DNA of 64,000 bases from Clostridiales bacterium (GTDB lineage Bacteria; Acidobacteriota; Aminicenantia; Aminicenantales; UBA8522), in contig JARYMI010000001.1 in the NCBI GenBank assembly GCA_029907205.1, forward strand, positions 1 through 64,000. Direction: 5' to 3'. Under the pieces are notes generated by a model that saw only the letters and a list, made by a program, of their open reading frames with translations, searched no databases and was not told the DNA's origin. Positions 44,162 through 54,384 of this stretch are shown piece after piece; positions within the stretch are counted from its first letter, which is position 1, and every line of letters begins with the position of its first letter. The position numbers were made by a program, and so were the translations under genes.

Positions 44162-47100
44162 TCAGGCGTGGCCGCGCCGCCGCAGGTAGGCAATCATTTT
44201 GGGGACGACAAGCGGCACGACATCCGGCAGCATCTTCGGCATCAAATTATCCATGACCTTCGGCATCAGTCCGGGCATTTGCTCCTTCATGTAATCGGGC
44301 ATCGGGATCAATGCGCCCACCCGCTCGAGCATCACCGGCATCACATTCGGCATCATCCCGGGCAAGAGCCTGGGAAACAGCACAGGAAACACCGGTTTCA
44401 TCAACTTGAACATCAACCCGCCGACCGGCCCCAACCTGCCGATGCCCTTCATCATCCGGCCCATCCCGAGCGGCATGGCCGCCAGCATCTCAGGCCACAT
44501 CGTGTCCATCAGGCCGGCGAACCCCTGCGGCGTCATGAGCGCGATCATCCCTTCGAAGACTTTCCACTGCCGGCTGACCTCTGGACTCGGGTCAGCAAAC
44601 TTCTTGCCGAGCGCCTCGCACGCAAAGGAAGCCAGGTCACGCACTTCGGCTGGCGTGCTTTTCTTTTCTTTAGTCACCCGGAATTGAAACTCGCAGCAAG
44701 GACAGAGAGCCAACACTGTCCCGGCGCCGACTTCCTGGGCTTCATCCAGCCGCGTCTTCCCTATGTCGTGGGCGACCGGTGGGTCTTTGATCAGCGTCAG
44801 GACACTGCCGCAGCAGTGCGCTTCCTCGTGGTGAAACGGCATCTCCGAAAACTCGACGCCGGGGATGGCCTTGATGACCTGGCGAGGCTCCTCGTAAACG
44901 CCCGAAACACGGCCGATGTGGCAGGAATCGTGCCACGTGACCCGCTTCTTTATCGGCTCGGTGAACTTGAACTCTCCGCTCCGGATTTTCTCGGCCACGA
45001 CCTCGCTGTAATGCCTGGCCGTGATCCCATAATCAATCCCGAGTCTCTCCGCCCACTCCGGGTAGACGTGCCGCCACATCATGTCGCAGGCCGGGCAGGA
45101 GCTGATGACTGTGTCGGCTCCCACCGCTTTCACCGCCGCGATATTCTTACGCATCGTCTCCTCGAACACGTCCCACTTGCCCGCCACTAACATCGGCGTG
45201 CCACAGCAGTTCTCGACATTGCCGAGATACCCGAAATCAACGCCAGCGGCGTCAAGAAGAGTTACCGAAGCGGCGCCGATGTCATGCTCCACGTACGAGG
45301 CCGTACAGCCTGCAAAATAGACGTTTTTGCTCCTTTCCCCGGACCCGTGTTTGGCTCTGAGCGCCTCGGGAAACCAGGCTGTCCGGTCTCTTCGATATCC
45401 GGCCCAGATGTTGCCCTCCGCTCTCGTCGCCGCGGCCATCATCTCGAAGGGCGGGAATGTCATCTGCCCGTCCTCGTGGACAAGCTTGCCGCGGAGCTTC
45501 ATCCAGCTCGGCTCGATCGGCAGCGCCGCCGAGCACCGCAGGTTGCAGAGCTCGCAGGTCGTGCAGACGATGAACGTGTCGACCATGAACTGGTCCCACT
45601 CGACCCGTCCTTCAAGGTACTGACGAAGCCAGTACCATTTCCCTCGCGGCGACTGGCTTTCCCAGCCGCGGCCGTAGAACTGGTCGCACTCATCGATGCA
45701 GTAGCCGCACTGCGAGCAGCCGTAAGCATACCAGGCGACGTCCGCGGGGATGCCGCGTACCGGCCGGGTCGGTCGCTCTCCCACCCGGGTGACGACATTG
45801 TTCCCGAAGGGCCTGACCAGCGGCTCGAAAACGCTGGCCAGTCCGAGCATGCGGCCGACGAGCTTCCCGCCCATGACCTTGTCCGGGTTGAGGATGCCTC
45901 GGCCGTCCACCTGCTTCTTAAATTTCTTGATCCTCTTGGCCCGCTCTGCGCCCAAAATCTTTTTGACCTTTTGCGTGAAATAGAGCCCCGTCGAGTAGGG
46001 CCGTCCGCCGTGCTTCTCGGCAATCTTCACGATGGTCAGGACGAGGCCGAAAACAAAGTTATAAGAGAACTTCCGCTGGTCGCTGGGGATGAACCCAAGG
46101 ATGACGACTTCCGGCTTCCCGTCCCGGCTCTGCCTTATAACCACGCCTTCCTTGACCACAGGCTGATTGACCTTATTCTCGATCTCCTCCATCACGTCCC
46201 CTAACTTCTCTAACGGAACGACGACCTCAGCCGGGACAAGCGAAGGGCCGAGGCGCTTGACAATCATCAACCGGAACCTGTTTTCCCACTCGTGGTCGGC
46301 AATCTCCTGGCTCAGGATTTCGCCCTGGCAATCATCGAGGATTTCGGGGAGTGCGGGCACAACTTTCTGGCGGTCTTGCTCCCGGAAAGCCAGGACAGCG
46401 ATGTAGGCGGCCGGCAGGATGACCTTGTGCTCGGCCGGATGGCCATGGTGAATCCGCACCGGAGCCCTGTTTTTGAGCTCAGCCATGCGCGGGTTGATGA
46501 AGACGACCGACCAGAGGGGAAGGTCTTGCTCGACAAACTCCTCAAAGACCGCAATGAGCTTATGAGCGTCGGGACAGGCGATGGCGACAACGCCCAGCTC
46601 GCTCATTTTCTGCACGCGCAGGGTGACCTGGCTGATGATACCGGTTGTTCCCTCGGCGTCGGCGACAAGCCCGAGGTCCTCTCCTTCAAGCTCTTTAATC
46701 TCGCCCGAAGGAAAAACAACCCGGGCCCGGACGACGTTCTCCGCGAACCAGCCGAACTCGTAAGACCCGATGCCTGCTCCTCCCTGGGCCAGCCAGCCGC
46801 CGGCCGAAGACGAAGGATAGCTCGTCGGATAAAGCCTCAGGGTCAGCCCCTGCTTATTGAGCTCGCGATCGAGCTGCTCCCAGGTTATGCCTGCCTCCAC
46901 AATCGCTGTCTCGTTTTTGGCATCGACATCGATCACTCTTTTCATCCGGAAAAAATCGACAACAATGCCCCGTCGCGTCGGGATAATCCCGCCGTACCCC
47001 GAAGACCCCTTGCCTCGTGGCACAAGCGGGATTTTCCTCTGCCCGGCCCACCGGATAAGCTGCACCAGCTCAACCTCATTCTCTGGCTGGACAACGGCAT

Positions 47101-47251
47101 CTGGAACAGTCTTGCCTATAAGCGGTCTGACGACGCTCGGGACGGCCGCAATGTCGTGGCTGTACAGCAGGCGCTCGGTCGGGTTAAAGTTGACCCTGGA
47201 GCCAAACTTTTCTCCAAGCCATTTCTTGTCTTGATCGGTCAATCGGTTCAT
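44162..47251 (-). CDS. FAD-linked oxidase (GlcD-like) fused to Fe-S/CCG-domain heterodisulfide-reductase-like region with Met/Pro-rich tail
   Basis: FAD_binding_4 region PLVPRGKGSSGYGG; CSQCGYCIDECDQFYGR; CTTCELCNLRCSAALP; CCG motifs NCCGTPM and HCCGSV. Confidence 0.88.
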   Translation of the reverse strand: MNRLTDQDKKWLGEKFGSRVNFNPTERLLYSHDIAAVPSVVRPLIGKTVPDAVVQPENEVELVQLIRWAGQRKIPLVPRGKGSSGYGGIIPTRRGIVVDFFRMKRVIDVDAKNETAIVEAGITWEQLDRELNKQGLTLRLYPTSYPSSSAGGWLAQGGAGIGSYEFGWFAENVVRARVVFPSGEIKELEGEDLGLVADAEGTTGIISQVTLRVQKMSELGVVAIACPDAHKLIAVFEEFVEQDLPLWSVVFINPRMAELKNRAPVRIHHGHPAEHKVILPAAYIAVLAFREQDRQKVVPALPEILDDCQGEILSQEIADHEWENRFRLMIVKRLGPSLVPAEVVVPLEKLGDVMEEIENKVNQPVVKEGVVIRQSRDGKPEVVILGFIPSDQRKFSYNFVFGLVLTIVKIAEKHGGRPYSTGLYFTQKVKKILGAERAKRIKKFKKQVDGRGILNPDKVMGGKLVGRMLGLASVFEPLVRPFGNNVVTRVGERPTRPVRGIPADVAWYAYGCSQCGYCIDECDQFYGRGWESQSPRGKWYWLRQYLEGRVEWDQFMVDTFIVCTTCELCNLRCSAALPIEPSWMKLRGKLVHEDGQMTFPPFEMMAAATRAEGNIWAGYRRDRTAWFPEALRAKHGSGERSKNVYFAGCTASYVEHDIGAASVTLLDAAGVDFGYLGNVENCCGTPMLVAGKWDVFEETMRKNIAAVKAVGADTVISSCPACDMMWRHVYPEWAERLGIDYGITARHYSEVVAEKIRSGEFKFTEPIKKRVTWHDSCHIGRVSGVYEEPRQVIKAIPGVEFSEMPFHHEEAHCCGSVLTLIKDPPVAHDIGKTRLDEAQEVGAGTVLALCPCCEFQFRVTKEKKSTPAEVRDLASFACEALGKKFADPSPEVSRQWKVFEGMIALMTPQGFAGLMDTMWPEMLAAMPLGMGRMMKGIGRLGPVGGLMFKLMKPVFPVLFPRLLPGMMPNVMPVMLERVGALIPMPDYMKEQMPGLMPKVMDNLMPKMLPDVVPLVVPKMIAYLRRRGHA

Positions 47252-47531
47252 TTGGAACTCCTCTTAGATCAGCCGAAAGGAAAAACTCTCTCCGGGCCTC
47301 TGCCATTCGATAAAGAGAAGAGAACTCTAGGTCTCTGAGAAGAAGAGACTTCCCAGCTCTTTCCTACTTAAATTATATATTTTATAGAAATTATAGACAT
47401 TTATCAAGACAACCTTCTCATGCCGGGTCGCCCGGGAGGAAATCGATGATGCATACGCCGGAGCAACGAGCCAAAATTGCCGGACAGCGCCCCCTTTGAC
47501 TCAGAGGGTCAACGCAAGCGCATCGAGAAAA

Positions 47532-48644
47532 TTATTCCGGCGTAAACGCTTCTTCCCGAATGGTCGCTCGCTTGATCCTCTCCTCCCTCGGCATGACGCC
47601 GATCCCCGGCCCCGTGGGAACGGGAATCTTTCCCTCTTCACCCAGCTCGATCGGCGGCTCGATCAAATCTTCTTTGTAGTATCTTTTGCTGGCTGACAGG
47701 TCGCTCGGGAGCTTAAAATTCGGGAGGGAAGCGATGTGGAGGTTATGGGCACGTCCGATGCCCGACTCTAACATCCCGCCGCACCAGACGGGAATCCCTT
47801 CTCGCCGACAGTGGTCATGAATTTTTCGAGATTCGACCATCCCGCCGACGCGGCCGACCTTGATGTTGATGATCCGGCAGCTCTTCATCTCCAAGGCCTG
47901 GCGCGCCGTATCCTCAGATATGATGCTCTCGTCCAAACAGAGAGGAGTTCTTATCTCCCGCTGCAACTGGCTATGGTCCCAAAGGTCATAAGGCGGGAAA
48001 GGCTGCTCCAACATCAACATGTTGAACTGGTCTAACATCTTGAGCGCTTCTTTGTCTTTAAGACTGTAAGCGCCGTTGGCGTCAGCCTGAAGGGCGATGT
48101 CCGGAAACTGCCTCCTGACTTCCTTGGCCACCTCGATATCCCAGCCCGGTTTGATCTTGAGCTTGATTCTTTTGTAGCCTTCGACAATAAAGAGCTCGAT
48201 TCTCCGGAGTAGCTCCGGGATGGAGTCTTCGATGCCCAGGCTGACTCCGACAGCTATTTCATCCCTGGTTCCGCCGTAAATTCTCGACAGGGGCACTCCT
48301 GCCTTCTTGGCCTGGAGGTCCCAGAGGGCAAGCTCGAGCCCTGCTTTGGCCATGGGGTGGCCGCGAAAGCGCCTCGCCTCCCAGTAAAAGTCCTCCGGCC
48401 GGTAAATATTTTTCTTGAAAATGATAGGGATGAGAAACTCCGACAGGATTAACCAGGCCGTCGAGGTCGTCTCGTAGCTGTAAAGCGGCGTTGCCGAGGC
48501 GACGACTTCACCGTACCCGCAGAGTCCCTCCGAAAAAGCCCTGACGATGATGAAACTCCGGCCCTCCTCGCGTCCGAAGCTCGTCTCGAAATAGTGCACA
48601 TAAGGGAGGTAGAGAAGCGATAGCTCTATCCGCTCGATCTTCAT
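47532..48644 (-). CDS. menC: Enolase-superfamily enzyme (o-succinylbenzoate synthase-like)
   Basis: RIKLKIKPGWDIEVAKEVRRQFPDIALQADANGAYSLKD; LCLDESIISEDTARQALEMKSCRIINIKVGRVGG. Confidence 0.75.
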   Translation of the reverse strand: MKIERIELSLLYLPYVHYFETSFGREEGRSFIIVRAFSEGLCGYGEVVASATPLYSYETTSTAWLILSEFLIPIIFKKNIYRPEDFYWEARRFRGHPMAKAGLELALWDLQAKKAGVPLSRIYGGTRDEIAVGVSLGIEDSIPELLRRIELFIVEGYKRIKLKIKPGWDIEVAKEVRRQFPDIALQADANGAYSLKDKEALKMLDQFNMLMLEQPFPPYDLWDHSQLQREIRTPLCLDESIISEDTARQALEMKSCRIINIKVGRVGGMVESRKIHDHCRREGIPVWCGGMLESGIGRAHNLHIASLPNFKLPSDLSASKRYYKEDLIEPPIELGEEGKIPVPTGPGIGVMPREERIKRATIREEAFTPE

Positions 48645-48725
48645 CCAATTCCTCTGCTCTTTGACCTTACCATACGACTGCCCAAAGAATCAATAGCCGG
48701 TCGGGGAATTAAATAAGGACATTTT

Positions 48726-48754
48726 TTGAAGTCGATAGGCCTTTGGTATATAAT
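48726..48754 (+). promoter_or_regulatory. Putative sigma70-like promoter of the transketolase operon
   Basis: TTGAAG, 17-nt spacer, perfect TATAAT at 48749-48754; ATG at 48784. Confidence 0.6.
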
Positions 48755-48783
48755 TTTTCTTCGATAATCGGGATTCAGGGCGA

Positions 48784-49599
48784 ATGAGGAAAGACAAGCG
48801 AGACTTTGTCAATAAGGTCTATTCAGTTAAAAAACGGCTTCTGGCTATGTACAAAGAAGCGAATGCCGGCCATATCGCCTGTTCTCTTTCCTGCGCGGAG
48901 ATCCTGACCTTTCTAACCTTTTTCTGGATGGATGATCCGGACACGTTGATTTTGTCCAAAGGACACGCCGCCGCCGCCCTCTACGCTGTTCTATGTGAGG
49001 CGGGCTTAATCACGGAAGACGATATCAAGACTTTTTACAAGGAAGGAACTTATCTTGGTGCACACCCGCCTGTTCGAAAAATCCGGGGAATCCCGTTTGC
49101 CACCGGAAGCCTGGGGCACGGACTTCCCATTTCAGCCGGACGAGCGTTTGCCTCCAAATTAAAAAAAGAAAATCGCCTTTTCTTCTGTGTCACCTCCGAC
49201 GGCGAACTCGATGAAGGAAGCACCTGGGAGGCCGCTTTGTTCATTTCTCATCACAGGCTGACCAACCTCATCTGGATGATTGACCGGAATCATATTCAGG
49301 GATTCGGCCGGACAGAGGACGTCATGGCGCTGGAGCCGCTGGACGTGAAACTTAAAGCCTTCAGATTCCATGTGATAAAAGCGGATGGCCACAGCTACGA
49401 CTCATTACTGGCAGCCAAGCTTGAATGTCTGAGCAACAACGGGACAAGCGAGACACCCAACGTCATTATTTGCGAGACGATAAAAGGGCACGGAGTGAGC
49501 TTTATGGAAAACACCGTTGATTGGCATTACCTGCCGATGGATGATGGTCAATACAAAAAAGCCCTGGACGAATTGGATGCTTGGCGTGAACAGCAATGA
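48784..49599 (+). CDS. Transketolase, N-terminal (TPP-binding) subunit
   Basis: LILSKGHAAAALYAVL; ATGSLGHGLPISAGRAFASKL; TSDGELDEGSTWEAALFISHHRLTNLIWMIDRNHIQG. Confidence 0.92.
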   Translation: MRKDKRDFVNKVYSVKKRLLAMYKEANAGHIACSLSCAEILTFLTFFWMDDPDTLILSKGHAAAALYAVLCEAGLITEDDIKTFYKEGTYLGAHPPVRKIRGIPFATGSLGHGLPISAGRAFASKLKKENRLFFCVTSDGELDEGSTWEAALFISHHRLTNLIWMIDRNHIQGFGRTEDVMALEPLDVKLKAFRFHVIKADGHSYDSLLAAKLECLSNNGTSETPNVIICETIKGHGVSFMENTVDWHYLPMDDGQYKKALDELDAWREQQ

Positions 49600-50504
49600 G
49601 AGCTGAATTTGCGCAAGCGATGATGGGTCTCTTTGAAAGACATCCGAATGTTGTTTTTTTAACCGCCGACCTTGGCTATTTGGCCTTCGAAAAACTCAGG
49701 GACGCGTATCCAGGAAGGTTTGTCAACGCCGGAGTCGCTGAGCAGAATGTCGTCTCGGTTGCTGCTGGAATGGCCCATGAAGGATTGATTCCTTGGGTCT
49801 ATAATATTGCGCCTTTCGCCGTCCTAAGACCGTATGAACAAATCAGGAACGATGTCTGCATGCACAATCTTCCCGTCAAAATCGTCGGCAATGGCGGGGG
49901 GTATGGCTACGGAATCATGGGGGCGACCCACCACACGCTCGAGGATATGGCGGTAATGCGTGTCCTCCCCAACATGAAAATCTATGTTCCTTTGGTGGCT
50001 TCTGATGTCAAACACGCCGTGGAAATGATGACTGAGGATAAGTCGCCGAATTATCTGCGGTTGAATTTTCCGGCGGAAATCGACCAGCCGATCGAATGTT
50101 TCAAGCCGTGGAGAAGGATCAAAGACGGAAAAAAAATGGTCGTCATCGGGGTTGGACCTGTCCTCGGCAATGCCTTGAATCTTGGCAACAATGATCTGCT
50201 TGATGCCATCGAAATTTGGGCCATCGGCATGTTGCCAACAAGTCCAATCCCTGAAGAGCTCATCGCCAGCATCAAGGCCAAAAGAAAGGTCATGACCATT
50301 GAAGAACACTACGGCCAGTGCGGCATTAACGAGCTCATTGCCAGGCAGCTGCTTGATTTAAAAATAGGACGAATCATTTATAAAAGCTCTTATGCTCTGG
50401 GCTATCCGTCGGGAAAAACGGGAAGCCAGAAATGGCTGCAGGAACAAAGCGGCCTGGCGGGTCAAGGATTGGAAAAGATCATCAAGGAGTTGGTTGATGC
50501 TTGA
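49596..50504 (+). CDS. Transketolase, C-terminal subunit
   Basis: GRFVNAGVAEQNVVSVAAGMAHEGLIPWVYNIAPFAVLRPYEQIRNDVC; 4-nt ATGA overlap with the N-subunit. Confidence 0.92.
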   Translation: MRAEFAQAMMGLFERHPNVVFLTADLGYLAFEKLRDAYPGRFVNAGVAEQNVVSVAAGMAHEGLIPWVYNIAPFAVLRPYEQIRNDVCMHNLPVKIVGNGGGYGYGIMGATHHTLEDMAVMRVLPNMKIYVPLVASDVKHAVEMMTEDKSPNYLRLNFPAEIDQPIECFKPWRRIKDGKKMVVIGVGPVLGNALNLGNNDLLDAIEIWAIGMLPTSPIPEELIASIKAKRKVMTIEEHYGQCGINELIARQLLDLKIGRIIYKSSYALGYPSGKTGSQKWLQEQSGLAGQGLEKIIKELVDA

Positions 50505-52470
50505 CTTGGTTGAAGAAATAAAAAAACTGGAGGGACCGATCGCAGTTTTTGGCGCCGGTGGCTTTATCGGCGCGAATATCTTGCGGTCGATCCTTGAAAT
50601 CAGGGATGATTGCTACGGCGTTACTCATCAGACGACAATCCCCTGGAGGCTGTCTGGCCTGCCCACGAAAAATGTCCTTTATGGCGACCTGACGAAACCG
50701 CAAACAATAAAAGCTCTATTCAATCAGGATAAATTCAGGACGGTCCTCAATTTTGCGGCCTATGGAGGGTATCCCAAGCAAAAAGATATCGAGCAAATCT
50801 ATAAGGTCAATGTGTTGGGAGCGGCCAATTTGATGGAAATTGCGTCTGGCCACGGTTTCGCTGCGTTCGTCCAGGCAGGTTCATCGTCCGAATACGGAGA
50901 AAATTCCAGGGGGCCGAAGGAAGATGCAGAATTGCTTCCTAATAGTCATTACGCCGTCTCTAAAATCGCCGATTGGGCCCTTGTGCGGTATTACGGAAAG
51001 ATTAGGAGACAGCCTGTTATTGCTCTTCGCTTTTACTCCGCTTATGGGCCCTATGAGGAACCTGACCGGTTGATACCCACCCTTCTTCGAGAAGGAATGA
51101 AAGGAGGATATCCGCCCTTAGTGGATCCTGATATTTCACGCGATTTCATTTATATCGACGACGTGATAGAAGCTGTCATTCTTGCGGCAACAAGGGGCGT
51201 TTATAAAATCCCCGGCGGTTCATTAAACATTGCGACGGGGGAAAAAACAAGCATCAAAGAGATTGTTCAACTGGTGCAAGAGATCTTTGGTATTAGAAAT
51301 GAGCCAAATTGGCAAACAATGCCGAATCGAGAATGGGACCTGAAAGATTGGTATGGAAACCCGGTCTTGGCCAAAGAAATACTCGGTTGGCAAGCGAAGA
51401 CGCCCCTTAAGAATGGATTAGAAAAAACGATCGAATGGATGAAAAGCGATAAAAAAGAGCCGGCCAGAGCGAAGCCCCTGAGGATGCCAAAGATTTCTGC
51501 GGTTATTGCTTGTTACCTCGATGGCCAGGCGATTCCTATCATGCACGAACGGCTAACAAAGGTATTCACCGGCCTAAACGTTGATTACGAAATAGTTTTT
51601 GTGAATGATGCCAGTCCGGATAAGAGCGATGAAGTCCTAAAGGAGCTAACAGCAAAAGACCATCATGTCATTGCCATCGAGCATTCCCGGAATTTTGGCA
51701 CCCAGGGTTCTTTCCTTAGCGGGATGCAGGTCGCCACGGGCGATGCCGTTGTCCTGCTCGATGGAGACCTCCAGGATCCTCCCGAAGTCATTCGAGAATT
51801 TTATAAGAAATGGACTGAAGGGTATGACGTTGTCTACGGACGCAGAGTGAAAAGACGGACAACGAAATTCCTAAGCGCCTGTTATAAGCTTTTTTATCGG
51901 ATATTTAGGGGTGTTGCCTATGTCCCGATGCCGCTCGACGCGGGGGATTTCTCCTTGATGGACAGAAAGGTGGTTAATCAACTCATCGCCCTGCCTGAAA
52001 CCGACCAATTTATCCGCGGCCTCAGGGCCTGGGTTGGTTTTAAACAAACCGGCGTGGATTATACAAGGCCTGAGAGGATGTTCGGTGTCACAACAAACAG
52101 ATTGATAAAGAACATTTGGTGGGCGAAGAAAGCAATTTTTTCATTCAGCTTCGTCCCGCTTGAGCTCTTGAGCTATTTTGGGTTGATCCTGACAGGCGTT
52201 TCCTTCCTGGCCCTGATCTGGCAGATTATTGCAAGGATCATTTATCCCGATATTCCACATGGAATACCAACTATTATCGTCCTGATATTGTTCTTCGGCG
52301 CCATCCAGATCATGGCCATTTCCATCATCGGAGAATACCTGATGAGAATTTTTGAGGAAACCAAAAAAAGGCCCAAGTTCATTCGCAAGTCGATTCGTTA
52401 TGGCAGCGAACATCTTACAAGCTCAGAAGAAATCGATGACTTTATTAAGAGCAAAATGATTCAAGAATAG
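50497..52470 (+). CDS. Fusion: NAD-dependent sugar epimerase/dehydratase + GT2 polyprenyl-phosphate glycosyltransferase
   Basis: IAVFGAGGFIGANIL and NSHYAVSK (SDR); then ISAVIACYLDGQAIPIMHERL...VLLDGDLQDPPEVI...two C-terminal TM helices (ArnC/DPM1-like); overlaps upstream stop by 8 nt. Confidence 0.88.
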   Translation: MLDLVEEIKKLEGPIAVFGAGGFIGANILRSILEIRDDCYGVTHQTTIPWRLSGLPTKNVLYGDLTKPQTIKALFNQDKFRTVLNFAAYGGYPKQKDIEQIYKVNVLGAANLMEIASGHGFAAFVQAGSSSEYGENSRGPKEDAELLPNSHYAVSKIADWALVRYYGKIRRQPVIALRFYSAYGPYEEPDRLIPTLLREGMKGGYPPLVDPDISRDFIYIDDVIEAVILAATRGVYKIPGGSLNIATGEKTSIKEIVQLVQEIFGIRNEPNWQTMPNREWDLKDWYGNPVLAKEILGWQAKTPLKNGLEKTIEWMKSDKKEPARAKPLRMPKISAVIACYLDGQAIPIMHERLTKVFTGLNVDYEIVFVNDASPDKSDEVLKELTAKDHHVIAIEHSRNFGTQGSFLSGMQVATGDAVVLLDGDLQDPPEVIREFYKKWTEGYDVVYGRRVKRRTTKFLSACYKLFYRIFRGVAYVPMPLDAGDFSLMDRKVVNQLIALPETDQFIRGLRAWVGFKQTGVDYTRPERMFGVTTNRLIKNIWWAKKAIFSFSFVPLELLSYFGLILTGVSFLALIWQIIARIIYPDIPHGIPTIIVLILFFGAIQIMAISIIGEYLMRIFEETKKRPKFIRKSIRYGSEHLTSSEEIDDFIKSKMIQE

Positions 52471-52500
52471 ATGAAATAGCGAGTGTGGGATAAAAACTCC

Positions 52501-54270
52501 ATGGCTCGTCAAAGAATCGCCGTCGGATTATTTTTCCTGTCGCTTCTTCTCATCGGCGTGTTTATCTTTAAAGATTATGGCATCAACTGGGACGAGCCAG
52601 ACCATGCGGCGCGGGGCCAAGGATTCCTCGATTATATTCTCCGGGGCGACCGCGGGGTGATCGATCACGAGCACCTAAGATCTTACGGCGCTTTGCCTGA
52701 AATCATTCTCGCTGTTATCCAACGAGCGGTAAAGCAAGACTTCCGAACTATCTTTCTCCTAAGACATTTAATCCTTTTTCTCATTTTCTGCCTCGGTGTG
52801 TGGTTTTTCTATTTGCTTGGCCAGAAAATGTCCGGCCGCTGGGAAATCGCGCTCCTGGGCTGCCTGATGCTCGTCCTCAGCCCGCGCATATTCGCTCATT
52901 CATTTCATAACGCCAAGGATATTCCTTTGATGTCGGCTGTCATCGTCGCAGCCTACACTCTCGTGAGGTTCCTGGAAAAGCAGAGCCCAGCAAGGATGGC
53001 CTGGCATGCCCTCGCGTGCGCCGCAGCAACCGATGTCAGGTTGATGGGAATGCTGACTTTTTTCTTGACAGGCGCGGCCTTTCTTTTGCTCCTCTGGGAA
53101 GCCCGGAAAAGCAGGAAAAAAGCGTTGGGCGTAGCGGGACTGAGCCTGGAGTTCATCATCCTCTACGTGATTCTTACGATACTTTTCTGGCCGACGCTGT
53201 GGGAAGACCCTGTCAACCGTTTGGTTAGCGCTTTTCATTATGCTTCGAAGTTTCCCTGGCCCGGAATTCAGCTTTATCTGGGAACGTATTACACCTGCGG
53301 TGAAACGCCCTGGCATTACGTTCCCGTCTGGATCGCCATCTCAACGCCGCTCCTGTATCTTGGCTTTTTTATCATTGGAGTCTTTTCCCTGGTCATCGGC
53401 AGCCCCTGGAAAAGGAAGCCGTCATCACGGGTGGTCGAAAAGGCGTGGGGACCGCTCCTCGTCCTTTTCTGGTTCTTTGTCCCGCTGCTCGGTTCTATGC
53501 TCATGCGCGTCTGCACGTACAATGAATTTCGCCACCTTTTCTTCATCTATCCCGCGCTGATCTTGATTAGCCTTGGCGGACTTAAGGCTGCCTTTGAATC
53601 TGTGCGGAAAATCGAGAAAAAGAAACTCTCTGCGGCAGGCTCGATTCTCCTGGCAGCCATCACGATCGCGGGGCTTGGCCGTGTCGCCTTTTTCATGGCA
53701 AAGAACCACCCCCACGAGAATGTCTACTTCAACAGGCTGGCAGGCCGCGACATGGCGAGAATCGCCCGCAAGTTCGAGATGGACTACTGGGGGCTTTCGT
53801 ACAAACAAGCCCTGGAATACGTGCTAAGAGTCGATTCCTCGGAAGTCATCAGGGTGGTCGTGCAAAATCGTCCCGGCGAGTACAATGCCTGGTTCCTGCC
53901 GCCCGATCAACGTCGCAGGCTCGAGGTCTTCAGGGCGCCCTATATCTTGATCGACCTCGACAGGAAAATCCTCCGCTTCGCCGAGCAACATCCGAGCAAG
54001 TTTTTCATCAACCCTCGCTTCCAGTTGCTTTTCGTTTTATCCCGGATGACCGCCGAGGAAAAGGATGAGTTGCTCCGCCTTTGTCTTAATCCACAGGACA
54101 AAGAGGATGTCAACTGGGTATACGAGGATTCGCAGAGATTCGAGCCTCCAAAATATTTCTTGACCAATTACAGCCTTTTCCCGGGTGAATTCCCGCTCGA
54201 GGAGGTCCACTCGATCAAGGTGGGGAACGCCTCCATCCTGGGCATCTGTCGGTTGAACGAGAAACCTTGA
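52501..54270 (+). CDS. ArnT-like GT39 family membrane glycosyltransferase
   Basis: FKDYGINWDEPDHAARGQGFLDYIL N-terminal acidic loop, many TM helices. Confidence 0.75.
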   Translation: MARQRIAVGLFFLSLLLIGVFIFKDYGINWDEPDHAARGQGFLDYILRGDRGVIDHEHLRSYGALPEIILAVIQRAVKQDFRTIFLLRHLILFLIFCLGVWFFYLLGQKMSGRWEIALLGCLMLVLSPRIFAHSFHNAKDIPLMSAVIVAAYTLVRFLEKQSPARMAWHALACAAATDVRLMGMLTFFLTGAAFLLLLWEARKSRKKALGVAGLSLEFIILYVILTILFWPTLWEDPVNRLVSAFHYASKFPWPGIQLYLGTYYTCGETPWHYVPVWIAISTPLLYLGFFIIGVFSLVIGSPWKRKPSSRVVEKAWGPLLVLFWFFVPLLGSMLMRVCTYNEFRHLFFIYPALILISLGGLKAAFESVRKIEKKKLSAAGSILLAAITIAGLGRVAFFMAKNHPHENVYFNRLAGRDMARIARKFEMDYWGLSYKQALEYVLRVDSSEVIRVVVQNRPGEYNAWFLPPDQRRRLEVFRAPYILIDLDRKILRFAEQHPSKFFINPRFQLLFVLSRMTAEEKDELLRLCLNPQDKEDVNWVYEDSQRFEPPKYFLTNYSLFPGEFPLEEVHSIKVGNASILGICRLNEKP

Positions 54271-54384
54271 ATTCGTCGCCTCGTATGACGGTTTTGATGA
54301 AATGTCCAAAACTGTCTTAAGGCTCTTTATCTTTTTGAGAAGAAGAAACTCGGCGAAGAAAAGCCAGTTTGAGCGTGTCGATCT

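Noticed and set aside
45284-47338. Two long plus-strand ORFs (306 and 348 aa)
   Set aside because: Antisense to the FAD/Fe-S oxidoreductase, which has clear domain motifs.
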